Below are positions 56,201 through 63,804 of a DNA stretch of 64,000 nucleotides, piece after piece (position 1 is the first letter of the stretch; every line of letters starts with the position of its first letter). The notes under the pieces are model-generated. The model made no database searches, was not told where the DNA came from, and worked only from the letters and a program-made list of their open reading frames with translations. A program made the translations under genes and the position numbers. Source of the stretch: Pyrinomonas methylaliphatogenes (GTDB taxonomy: Bacteria; Acidobacteriota; Blastocatellia; Pyrinomonadales; Pyrinomonadaceae); contig NZ_CBXV010000005.1 in the NCBI RefSeq assembly GCF_000820845.2, positions 62,001-126,000 on the forward strand, in the 5' to 3' direction.

Positions 56201-56786
56201 TGAAGCGTAGGCATTCGTGCCCCCCATACAGGAAAAGTCGCTTATTTCCACGTCCGAATAGACGTGGCCCCATTGAAGCAAGCCCGCCTTGGCATAGATC
56301 TGACCCGCCTTGGCAATTTCCACGTCCGAATAGACGTGGCCCCATTGAAGCATCCGTGACGCGATAGAGTTTCGCCGGCCCAAGCCGATTTCCACGTCCG
56401 AATAGACGTGGCCCCATTGAAGCCTGCAACGGGAAAAAACTGGAACGAAAAGACGCGAAAATTTCCACGTCCGAATAGACGTGGCCCCATTGAAGCTTGA
56501 ACTGTTTCTGTCAGACGCTCATTTCCCCTATGAGATTTCCACGTCCGAATAGACGTGGCCCCATTGAAGCGCTTGAATTTGGGCTTGCGCCCAATCAGGA
56601 TCGATACATTTCCACGTCCGAATAGACGTGGCCCCATTGAAGCATCGAGGCGTTTGGTTGAATATCAGCGATGAGCTATTTCCACGTCCGAATAGACGTG
56701 GCCCCATTGAAGCGGCGCGTAGGGCAGTGCGTAGCGGATGGATCAGAGTGATTTCCACGTCCGAATAGACGTGGCCCCATTGAAGG
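53270..56786 (+). CRISPR. CRISPR array, 49 repeats and 48 spacers
   Basis: 49 copies of a 36-bp repeat, nearly invariant, with spacers of about 34-39 bp (mean period 72.5). The repeat is ATTT, a perfect 7-bp stem CCACGTC/GACGTGG around CGAATA, then CCCCATTGAAGG. The end ATTGAAGG would be the 8-nt crRNA handle and sets + strand transcription away from cas2. The last base is G in repeats 1-36 and 49 but C in repeats 37-48 (from 55882 to 56713). Spacers 13 and 22, and 3 and 46, overlap the same targets. As the only array here, it probably serves both I-G and III-A complexes. The many long open frames across it are repeat translations. Confidence 0.99.
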
Positions 56787-57401
56787 GCTTCTGTCCGCGA
56801 AGAGTTTTGGCGGCGCGCGGTCTACAACAGTGCGCCTTATCGGCGTTTGCGAGAGATCGCCGCCCTGCCTATTAGGGCAGAGGTACGCAAGGGCGGGCCG
56901 TTCTCCAACGTGATGTCGTCCTCGCTCCAAAAATTTGTTCAATATCTGCTCTCTAAGGAGGAGTTGTGGGCGCGTTCCTACGCCCAATATATCGCCACGC
57001 TGTCGGGGAGCCAGAAAATGCTCGACGACTTAAATAGAACCCGTCGTCAACCGTGGGGGACGGTTTTGCAATGGAATGACGAGGACTTTCAACCTAGTAA
57101 TGGAAGAAATAGACCGACAGAAAGAAGCTACGGAAGCTACAACTTTCAACCTAGTAATGGAAGAAATAGACCACGGACGACGCGGGCGCGTTTCGCCAGT
57201 GGTGGGCCGAATTTTCAACCTATAGTGGAAGAAATATCGTGCGCCAAGATTCAATAACCGCACTCGACCGCCCGAATTTTCAACCTATAATGGAAGAAAT
57301 AGCCATGGGAGAAAAAGCGGATCTTGAAAAGCATCGGGCCGAATTTTCAACCTATAATGGAGGAAATGGACCGGTTGTTCGCCTCGATGGGCTGGTTATG
57401 A
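56787..57401 (+). pseudogene. Phage structural-gene fragment interrupted by five repeats
   Basis: The frame right after the last CRISPR repeat reads EEFWRRAVYNSAPYRRLREI, then LLSKEELWARSYAQYIATLS, LDDLNRTRRQPWG and LQWNDEDFQP, which resembles the C-terminus of phage minor-head (MuF-like) proteins. The expected end, QPIMEEMDRLFASMGWL plus stop, is found at 57351-57401, but 258 bp of repeat-insert units separate it from NDEDF at 57085. The 5' part of the gene is missing. The family call is from memory and moderate. Confidence 0.5.
57085..57371. repeat. Five-copy repeat/insert set inside the phage gene
   Basis: Copies of a ~29-bp unit with core TTTCAACCTA(G)TAATGG and GGAAGAAATA start at 57085, 57142, 57211, 57276 and 57343 (periods 57, 69, 65, 67). 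The inserts are mutually unrelated except for a shared CCGA before copies 3-5. It looks like a decayed small array with a repeat different from the main one; the repeat derives from host-gene sequence. Confidence 0.75.
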
Positions 57402-57640
57402 ACAAAGAACACGAAGAACGCATCGCCAAAATCCTTGCTGTGCATAAGGACGATCCACTGATCCCCCTGGTCAAAAAGGCTCTGGATAACCAACCTCCGT
57501 TTTCGTTCCAAGACCAGGAGACTCATCAACGGTACGTGGATGCTCTTCTAGGTCTACTCGAAGCTGGCTTCGACCCTCAGACCGCGCTCGAAGGGGCCGC
57601 CGTGGTCACTGGTCTGATCCCACCTGGCGCCGTAATCTGA
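57398..57640 (+). CDS. Small phage-like protein of unknown function
   Basis: 80 aa from ATG 57398, overlapping the stop of the phage gene end by ATGA, as cotranslated phage genes do. Helical and acidic: KEHEERIAKILAVHKDDPL, then YVDALLGLLEAGFDPQTALE. No domain recognised. The upstream extension of its frame reads through the repeats and is probably not translated. Confidence 0.5.
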   Translation: MNKEHEERIAKILAVHKDDPLIPLVKKALDNQPPFSFQDQETHQRYVDALLGLLEAGFDPQTALEGAAVVTGLIPPGAVI

Positions 57641-57753
57641 AGAAAAATAAATCCGCAAAACCGATAATCTTGTCCATTGAGCCAAGGCTGGACCTTGAGA
57701 GGGCAAGATGCTGGAAGAATTACCCGCTAACGCCGAAACGCCGGAGACTGAGT

Positions 57754-57859
57754 GAAATGCCAGGCAGATGTCGGAGACTGGGCAAGGTTCAGTGGTGCGG
57801 GGATTAGCGGCGATCTTCTCTCAGCGAAATGCCAGGCAGATGTCGGAGACTGGGCAAGG
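57754..57859. repeat. Perfect direct-repeat pair with 38-bp insert
   Basis: Identical 34-bp copies at 57754-57787 and 57826-57859 (start GAAATGCCAGGCAGATGTC), exactly 72 bp apart. The 38-bp insert is unrelated. Identity suggests a recent event. Confidence 0.9.
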
Positions 57860-57926
57860 GGGCGTGTCTCAGTCTGCTAGCGGTCAGCGGCGGGTGACTC
57901 CGAGTTCGATGCTCGCAAGGAGATCT

Positions 57927-58018
57927 TTAGCGCAGAGTGCGTTCGCAAGCTGAGAGTATCTCTTCCCACAATTCGCACGTTTCTTCCCGCTCTTAGCGCA
58001 GAGTACGTTTGCAAGCTG
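57927..58018. repeat. Direct-repeat pair with 40-bp insert
   Basis: 26-bp copies at 57927-57952 and 57993-58018, 66 bp apart, two mismatches, core TTAGCGCAGAGT and GCAAGCTG. Confidence 0.75.
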
Positions 58019-58058
58019 CGCAGAGAGGGTGGCGCGCGAAGCGCTACCGGGTGCGGCT

Positions 58059-58161
58059 CGGGGAAGAGTCAAATCGCATGCCGAAGCGGAGCAGTCGATC
58101 CGTTCGGCGCTCGCGCGCATTCGACCGGGGAGGAGTTAAATCGCATGCCGAAGTTGAGCAG
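58059..58161. repeat. Direct-repeat pair with 31-bp insert
   Basis: 36-bp copies at 58059-58094 and 58126-58161, 67 bp apart, about four mismatches, core AAATCGCATGCCGAAG. Confidence 0.8.
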
Positions 58162-58250
58162 AGCCGATATCAGGAGCGAACTGCGCGGTTCATCGCCTGA
58201 AGCCACGGCGGAGGAATATCCCTGTTAACAACTGTTGCCGATTTGAGCTA

Positions 58251-58456
58251 TGCTATCCGCGCGACTGCGGATCAAAGTCGCATTGGAGAGAGTAGCACGA
58301 AAATTTCAGAGGTGCAATCCGCGCAACTGCTGACCAAAGGCCGGCGCCAGATGCGCATTCTCGCTCGATGTCATGCTATCCGCGACTGCGGACCGGAAAG
58401 TATGATGACACGCGCGGCGCACGAAAGGGTATGCGGTCCGCGTGACTTTGGCCCGT
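58251..58456. repeat. Four-copy repeat/insert set
   Basis: About 27-bp copies start at 58251, 58313, 58374 and 58432 (periods 62, 61, 58), core TGC.ATCCGCG..ACTGC, increasingly divergent to the right. Inserts are about 31-35 bp and unrelated. Confidence 0.7.
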
Positions 58457-58522
58457 CGGCTTGGCTTCAGCGGCGCATGATCGGTTTAAAGTTCAGGTTG
58501 GCTTCATTTACTTTAGGGCAGA

Positions 58523-58617
58523 ATCGGGCCGCCATGTTCTATGAGGTTGAGCTTAGTTTGAAATTTCAAACCGGTCGCTTCCCAATTGATCGGGCCGTCA
58601 TGCTCATGAGGTTGAGC
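58523..58617. repeat. Direct-repeat pair with 36-bp insert
   Basis: 30- and 29-bp copies at 58523-58552 and 58589-58617, 66 bp apart, core ATCGGGCCG, CATG and ATGAGGTTGAGC. Confidence 0.75.
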
Positions 58618-58853
58618 CCCGACCTGGGCCATCCGACAGTCGCTGTAAAACGAATTGCGCGTCTCGGTCGCCGTCTCTTCGGAAAAAGGACTAAGATCGC
58701 ATATGCGGCACTTATGCGTCGTCAGCAGAGGCGAAATCGCTCTTGTCGAGAAGTTGTGAGCGTTGGCGTTTGAACAGTTGTCAAGACCTGTAAAGGTTCG
58801 GTGAAGTGGCACTCAGACTTTCGTTCAGTGATCTTGCCAGAAGGAGGGAAGAT

Positions 58854-59558
58854 ATGCGACTTGTGCAAGTCAAAAGTGGCTTCGCCCGTCTCCTCGTTGC
58901 CGCGATCGTCATCTCGGGTTCGGTATCGGGCGCTGTGATCATCGCGCAGGAAGCGGGGAAGGATAAGCTCGTCTACGCGGATTTTGAGACGGTGAAAGAT
59001 GGGCATCCGGTCAGTAATCGCGGCGGCGCGGTGCGATTGTTCACCTATCAAGAACGGCCAACTGCGCCGAGCCGCTACAAGGGGGCTGGCGATTCTAACG
59101 TCCCTGAGTTGGTTCGCTTGAGCAAGGACAATCCCAATCGAGCCATCGCGTTCGACTACGAGCTACAAGGGCCGAATCAATATGCCGGGGTTGGCGTCGA
59201 GATCGTCGCGCAGGAAGAGAAGGATGGTAAGCTCGTGCCTCTGGATGTGAGCCAGTACAAATACCTCACTTTGCAACTCTACGCGACCGGGACGCAATCG
59301 GTTCGAGTCGAATTCCTCTCGCGAGGTCAAGGGATTGATACGAGCGGTTACCCGCAGATGACGTTCAGAGTGCAGCCAGGATTCAATACATATCGCGTGC
59401 CGCTGAAGTCTCTGGCCCAGCCATCTTGGGTCGAGGAGAAGGTCTCAACTAAGTCGGTCCTTCAGAAACTGACTTCGATCAATATCGTCGTCAGTTGCGA
59501 AAACTGCGTGCCGACGAAGGGAAGCGTGGTGATAGACAATCTCGTCTTCCAGAATTGA
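58854..59558 (+). CDS. Secreted protein with a CBM-like beta-sandwich
   Basis: 234 aa from ATG 58854 (GAAGGAGGGAAG upstream). Sec signal: LVAAIVISGSVSGAVIIAQ. The mature part looks like a jelly-roll of the CBM11/CIA30 kind: YADFETVKDG, AIAFDYELQG, YKYLTLQLYATGTQSVRVEF, FNTYRVPLKSL and the closing VVIDNLVFQN. Two Cys in SCENC could form a disulfide. Ligand unknown. It stands alone. Confidence 0.75.
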   Translation: MRLVQVKSGFARLLVAAIVISGSVSGAVIIAQEAGKDKLVYADFETVKDGHPVSNRGGAVRLFTYQERPTAPSRYKGAGDSNVPELVRLSKDNPNRAIAFDYELQGPNQYAGVGVEIVAQEEKDGKLVPLDVSQYKYLTLQLYATGTQSVRVEFLSRGQGIDTSGYPQMTFRVQPGFNTYRVPLKSLAQPSWVEEKVSTKSVLQKLTSINIVVSCENCVPTKGSVVIDNLVFQN

Positions 59559-59563
59559 TAGGG

Positions 59564-59664
59564 CGCTTCGCCTCTTCTAAGGGAGACGCTCAACCGGACT
59601 TTTGGTCCGTGGGGAGACCTCGGTTCGACTCGCTTCGTCCCTTCTAAGGGAGACGCTCAACTGG
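59564..59664. repeat. Direct-repeat pair with 33-bp insert
   Basis: 34-bp copies at 59564-59597 and 59631-59664, 67 bp apart, core TTCTAAGGGAGACGCTCAAC, few mismatches. Copy 2 runs into the 3' end of the small Cys-rich gene on the minus strand. Confidence 0.8.
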
Positions 59665-59839
59665 GATGCCGCTTATTGGCGCGCGTGATCTTGACCAACG
59701 TACTTTTCGGTCGAGAGGTTGCTGCATCGCAGCCGCTGCAGCCCGTCTTGTTCGTTCGCAGATGGTCCAGCGCGCGGCGCACGAGGTAGATCAGCGCAGC
59801 CAGAACGGTAAAAGTTGCGAGTGCGTTTTGCCAGTTCAT
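59657..59839 (-). CDS. FeoB-associated Cys-rich membrane protein
   Basis: 60 aa. One transmembrane helix, TFTVLAALIYLVRRALDHL, then a short Cys pair GCSGC and a basic tail. Small proteins of this shape commonly follow feoB and are thought to help assemble or regulate the transporter. It is 28 bp downstream of feoB on the same strand, which supports the call. Confidence 0.8.
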   Translation of the reverse strand: MNWQNALATFTVLAALIYLVRRALDHLRTNKTGCSGCDAATSRPKSTLVKITRANKRHPS

Positions 59840-59867
59840 CGCACCGAAATATCTGCGGGGCGCGAGC

Positions 59868-62015
59868 TCACCCGAATCCGAGCAATCTGCCGCCTTGATA
59901 GGTGATGAACGCGGCGGCGTATGCGAGCGCCGTCATGTAAAGCACCATGAAGATGGGCCAGCGCCAAGAGTTGGTCTCGCGCCTGACGACCGCGACGGTT
60001 GACATGCATTGGCATGCGAGCACGAAGAAGACCATCATCGAGATGGCCGTAAGCGGCGTCCACGCCGGACGCCCATCGGGGCGACGCGCTTTGCGGATCG
60101 CCTCGATCAATGAAGGCGAAGAGGAGTCGGCCTCTCTGCCGACATTGTAAACGATGCTCAGCGTGGAAACGAGCGTTTCGCGTGCGGCGAAAGACGAGAT
60201 CAATCCTATCCCCATCTGCCAATCGAAACCGAGCGGCGCGATCACCGGTTCGATCAAGTGGCCCAGCCGACCAGCGAAACTGTGCTTCAGTTGCTCGCTT
60301 TCGACGGCGGATCGATCGGCGACCGTTTGCGCCCTGTCGCCCTCGGGCGCGACGCGCGGGAAGTTGGCCAGCGCCCATAGGATGATCGAGATGGCGAGGA
60401 TGACCGTCCCGGCCCGGCGGACGAAGAGCCACGCCCTGGACCAGATGGTCTGCAGGATCGTCAGAGGATTGGGCAGACGATACGGAGGCAGCTCCATCAC
60501 CAGCGGCGGCGTCGGACCGCGCAGGATGGTCCGTTTCAAAACCCAGGCGACGCAAACGGCGACGGTGATGCCGAGCAGGTACATCGCCATGATGAGGAGT
60601 GCGCCGACGGAAAGAAAACCGAAGATCCGACGATCGCTGAAGAAAGCGGCGATCATCAGCGTGTAGACGGGAAGGCGTGCCGAACAGCTCATAAACGGCG
60701 CGATCAATATCGTCGCGAGACGATCCTTCTGATTTTCGATCGTCCGCGTCGCCATGATGCCGGGGATCGCGCAGGCGAACGAACTGAGCAGCGGGACGAA
60801 AGCCTTGCCGTGTAGCCCCACGCCGCGCATTAGACGATCCATGATGAAGGCCGCGCGGGCCATATAACCGCTATCTTCGAGTAACGTGATGAAGAGAAAT
60901 AGGAGCGTGATCTGCGGCAGGAAGACGAGCACGCTGCCGACCCCGGCGACGATCCCATCGGCGAGCAGATCCGTAAAGAGGCCCGGCGGAAGATAGGCGT
61001 GCACGGCCTGCGCGAGCGCACCGAAAGCTCCATCGATCAGATCCATCGGCACGCGCGCCCACGCGAAGATCGTTTGAAAGACGAGGAGCATGATCGCGGC
61101 GAGGATGAGCGGGCCGAAGAAGCGATGCGTGATGACGGAATCGATCGCCATCGTCAAATCACGCTTCGCCTCTTTCGTGCGCTCGACCTCGGCGATGATT
61201 CGTTCGATGAAGCGATAGCGGGCGAGCAGCGGTTCCTGCCACCAATTCGGATCATGCGCCTGCAAGCGTTGTCGCGCCGCTAGGATCAGCGCGCGTCGGT
61301 TTTGATCGGGCGGCAGCTCTTCGCCGTAAAGCTCTTCCATCACGCGGCGGCGCGCAGCTGGTCCAGCTTCGCCGTCGCCGCAAAGCGCGGCGATCTCTCG
61401 CTCGGCCTGCTCCGATAGCCGCCACTGGACGCGCTTCGTCGCGCCATGTCGCGCCGCTTCGGAAACTGCCCGAGACAGTTCATTGAGCCCACGCCGCTGC
61501 GGCGCGACCACAGGCACGACCGGCACGCCGAGTAGATCTCGAAGGCGTTGGACGTCGATGTCGATCCCGCGCCGCTCGGCCATGTCCACCATGGTCAAAG
61601 CGATGACGACGGGAGGTTCATATTCGAGAAGCTGCGTGATCAGATAGAGATTACGCGCCAGATTCGTCGCGTCGACGACGGCGATGATCGCATCCGGCGC
61701 GGGCAAACCGCGCGCTCGCCCCATCAAAACATCGCGCGCGATCCTTTCGTCGATGGAGGAGGCATCGAGGCTGTAGAGCCCAGGAAGATCGATCAGACGC
61801 GCCGTTCGACCGCCTTCGAGCGCCCAAATCCCCTCCTTGCGTTCGACGGTGACGCCCGGATAGTTGGCGACCTTTTGCCGGAGTCCCGTAAGGGCGTTGA
61901 AGAGGCTGGTTTTGCCCGCATTCGGGTTACCCGCGATGGCGATCGTCAATTGACGCCGCTTTGTCCTCAGGTCGGCATCGTTTGTAAGCGGAGGGGAGTC
62001 AAAGGTTGTGCTCAT
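59868..62015 (-). CDS. feoB: Ferrous iron transporter FeoB
   Basis: 715 aa inner-membrane Fe(II) importer. N-terminal G-domain: G1 GNPNAGKTSLFNALTG at about 31-46, G2 GVTVERKEG, G3 DLPGLYSL, and MVDMAERRGIDID for the G4 region, which has MVD rather than the usual NxxD. Two Gate-type halves follow with VGSVLVFLPQITLLFLFI, LSSFACAIPGIMATRTIEN and CSARLPVYTLMIAAFF. The order feoA-feoB-small Cys-rich gene forms one operon. Confidence 0.96.
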   Translation of the reverse strand: MSTTFDSPPLTNDADLRTKRRQLTIAIAGNPNAGKTSLFNALTGLRQKVANYPGVTVERKEGIWALEGGRTARLIDLPGLYSLDASSIDERIARDVLMGRARGLPAPDAIIAVVDATNLARNLYLITQLLEYEPPVVIALTMVDMAERRGIDIDVQRLRDLLGVPVVPVVAPQRRGLNELSRAVSEAARHGATKRVQWRLSEQAEREIAALCGDGEAGPAARRRVMEELYGEELPPDQNRRALILAARQRLQAHDPNWWQEPLLARYRFIERIIAEVERTKEAKRDLTMAIDSVITHRFFGPLILAAIMLLVFQTIFAWARVPMDLIDGAFGALAQAVHAYLPPGLFTDLLADGIVAGVGSVLVFLPQITLLFLFITLLEDSGYMARAAFIMDRLMRGVGLHGKAFVPLLSSFACAIPGIMATRTIENQKDRLATILIAPFMSCSARLPVYTLMIAAFFSDRRIFGFLSVGALLIMAMYLLGITVAVCVAWVLKRTILRGPTPPLVMELPPYRLPNPLTILQTIWSRAWLFVRRAGTVILAISIILWALANFPRVAPEGDRAQTVADRSAVESEQLKHSFAGRLGHLIEPVIAPLGFDWQMGIGLISSFAARETLVSTLSIVYNVGREADSSSPSLIEAIRKARRPDGRPAWTPLTAISMMVFFVLACQCMSTVAVVRRETNSWRWPIFMVLYMTALAYAAAFITYQGGRLLGFG

Positions 62016-62043
62016 GAAGAACGCCGATCAATTCTGAGACCGC

Positions 62044-62352
62044 TCAGCCGATGAACGATTGTGGATCGCCGACGACAATGGTGCGCGCTTCGGCGCGGCG
62101 CACGGCGAGATGACAACTGCGCACGCGAACTTCCAGCGGATCGCCAAATGGTGCCTGCCGAACGACTGAGACAGGCGCGCCGGGCACAAAGCCCATCTCC
62201 ATCAAACGACGCGCGATATGGCTCGCGCCGTTGACGGCGACGATGCGCGCCGAAAAACCGATCGGCAGCTCGGCCAGCGAGCGCAAGCCTCTTCGCATCG
62301 GATCGGTCGAGTCGGTCGCCGCTTCAACTGTGAGAGCGCTTCTGCTTTCCAT
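62044..62352 (-). CDS. feoA: FeoA
   Basis: 102 aa with an SH3-like FeoA domain: LRSLAELPIGFSARIVAV, RRLMEMGFVPGAPVSVV and GDPLEVRVRSCHLAVRRAEA. Cytosolic partner of FeoB. The N-terminal ~25 residues are extra; an internal ATG (Met19) gives a more usual length. It lies 28 bp before feoB. Confidence 0.92.
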   Translation of the reverse strand: MESRSALTVEAATDSTDPMRRGLRSLAELPIGFSARIVAVNGASHIARRLMEMGFVPGAPVSVVRQAPFGDPLEVRVRSCHLAVRRAEARTIVVGDPQSFIG

Positions 62353-62518
62353 CGTTCGTTTTGCAGGAGAGTATAGAACAATTTGAAAATAAATTTCAAT
62401 TTCAGAGGGTTGCCGATCGGTCTCATCGGAAGATGGCGCGCTTCGGAAGGCCCGTTCAAAAAGACGAGGCGGAGGCTATTCGCGCCCCCGCCCTTTCTCT
62501 CGGATCTCGCGTGAGAGT

Positions 62519-63121
62519 TTAAGCCTTCGCCCCAGCCGCCTCCTCGTGCGTGATCTTCGTCCCGAGCACGGCGAGGAACTGGCGCAGCCATTCGACGTGC
62601 GCCGTCCAAGCTGGGCCGGTCACCAGATTCCCATCCGTGATCGCTTCGGTGAAGCCTATCTGCGCATATTCGCCGCCAGCAGCCGTCACTTCTGGACCGA
62701 CAGCCGGATAGGCGGAGACCCTCTTCCCCTTGATGACGCCAGCGGCAGCGAGCACTTGTGCTCCGTGGCAAATGGCGGCGATCGGTTTATTCGCCTGTGC
62801 GAAGTGGCGCACGATTTCAATCAGGCGTTCGTTAAGCCTGATATATTCGGGAGCGCGACCGCCTGGGATCACGAGCGCGTCGTAATCTTCGGGAGCGATG
62901 TCAGCGAACGTCGCATTGAGCGTGAAATCGTGGCCGCGTTTCTCCGTGTAGGTCTGATCGCCTTCGAAGTCATGGATCGCCGTTCGCACCTTATCGCCAG
63001 CTCTCTTGTTTGGGCAGACGGCGTGGACCTCATGCCCGGCGATTTGCAAGGCTTGGAACGGGACCATCACCTCGTAATCTTCGACGAAATCGCCGACGAG
63101 CATTAGGATCTTCTTCGGCAT
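62519..63121 (-). CDS. DJ-1/PfpI family protein
   Basis: 200 aa from ATG 63121, set by GGAGG seven bases upstream (the longer frame runs into repeats). [33 protein letters not shown] and the nucleophile elbow [14 protein letters not shown] with its Cys are typical of PfpI/YhbO-type members, reported as proteases, chaperones or deglycases. The Glu in GDFVEDYE is the usual second active residue. Substrate not predictable. Alone on its strand. Confidence 0.92.
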   Translation of the reverse strand: MPKKILMLVGDFVEDYEVMVPFQALQIAGHEVHAVCPNKRAGDKVRTAIHDFEGDQTYTEKRGHDFTLNATFADIAPEDYDALVIPGGRAPEYIRLNERLIEIVRHFAQANKPIAAICHGAQVLAAAGVIKGKRVSAYPAVGPEVTAAGGEYAQIGFTEAITDGNLVTGPAWTAHVEWLRQFLAVLGTKITHEEAAGAKA

Positions 63122-63177
63122 AGATAACCTCCTGTCAGATCGGTTTGGTCTTCGTTCGATTGTGCGCTCACAGGGAG

Positions 63178-63355
63178 CGCCGTCTCTTTCGCGCTGCGCG
63201 CCCGAGAAGATGGATTTTGCAACGAGGATGCTCGCGCTGGCGATGGCCGATGTTCGCCCTTTGCGCGCCAGAGAAGATGGACTTTGCAACGGCAGCGGAG
63301 CATCCCAACTGGACGCCGTCTCTTTCGCGCTTGAGCGGAGAAGGCGATTCTGCGC
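63178..63355. repeat. Three-copy direct-repeat set, ~68-bp period
   Basis: TGCGCGCC.GAGAAGATGG copies at 63195-63224 and 63262-63291 (two mismatches, 67 bp apart, 37-bp insert). The 5' part of the first unit, CGCCGTCTCTTTCGCGCT at 63178-63195, recurs exactly at 63314-63331, 136 bp on (two periods), followed by a decayed remainder. Confidence 0.8.
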
Positions 63356-63363
63356 GCGGATGT

Positions 63364-63687
63364 CTAGCCGGCCAGATCCTTCTCGACGAGCAAGCGGAGT
63401 CGCTTGCCCGAACTCGGATCGATCGTCTGTTCCGACTTCAAGCTGATCTCGTTCGATCTGGCCCACTCGCGCGCCGAGGGTGGAAGCTTGACTGCGATCC
63501 TTCCGCCTTCGTAACGCGCCGTCATCTCCTGCGCCTGGTCGTCTATCTCGAGCGCGTAGGTCAAACGGTCATCATCGGTTGAGCCGAATTCGATGCGCTC
63601 TTCGAGGCGTCCGGTTTGCGCCAGAAGCGCGACTTCTTCATCAGACAAGCGGAGGCGCAACGAGTTGCCTTGAATCCTTAATTTCAT
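63364..63687 (-). CDS. Conserved hypothetical protein
   Basis: 107 aa from ATG 63687. Starts [18 protein letters not shown], with [10 protein letters not shown] and WARSNEISL, and ends [12 protein letters not shown] recall similar short proteins in many Bacteroidota and Acidobacteriota genomes, but without an assigned function. Not membrane or secreted. Nothing in the neighbourhood suggests a role. Confidence 0.75.
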   Translation of the reverse strand: MKLRIQGNSLRLRLSDEEVALLAQTGRLEERIEFGSTDDDRLTYALEIDDQAQEMTARYEGGRIAVKLPPSAREWARSNEISLKSEQTIDPSSGKRLRLLVEKDLAG

Positions 63688-63714
63688 CTTCCTCAATCCT
63701 GATGGCAGGGAAGA

Positions 63715-63804
63715 GGCTTCATTCTTCTCCCATTCTCAGTTCCTCTCGCTTCGCCATCGCGATCACCCCGTTCGCGGGGCTTCATTCTTCTTCCATTCTC
63801 AGTT
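63715..63804. repeat. Duplicated 3' end of acs with 36-bp insert
   Basis: 27-bp copies at 63715-63741 and 63778-63804, 63 bp apart, one mismatch (GGCTTCATTCTTCT.CCATT). On the minus strand copy 63778-63804 is the last codons and stop of acs; the other copy lies downstream of that stop and is untranslated. Confidence 0.85.

Larger units (their letters stand above)
57641..58853. other. Gene-free, repeat-rich stretch
   Basis: About 1.2 kb without a credible gene. It is almost filled by five different direct-repeat sets (listed separately). A 176-codon open frame at 58243-58773 is repeat sequence with no recognisable protein. Confidence 0.65.

Noticed and set aside
53610-56758. Many long open frames across the CRISPR array on both strands
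   Set aside because: They are translations of the repeat itself (recurrent RLFGRGN- or HVRIDVAPLK-type peptides) with spacer-coded interruptions, not proteins.
57085-57371. Calling this a second functional CRISPR array
   Set aside because: Copies are imperfect, periods vary from 57 to 69 bp, and the repeat is host-gene sequence without the main repeat's hairpin. Reported as a repeat set and finding instead.
58243-58773. 176-residue open frame
   Set aside because: It runs through four-copy and two-copy repeats, has no ribosome-binding site or recognisable domain, and its composition is unlike the neighbouring genes.
62519-63466. 315-residue version of the DJ-1/PfpI gene
   Set aside because: The first 115 residues come from the intergenic repeat set; GGAGG before ATG 63121 marks the true start.
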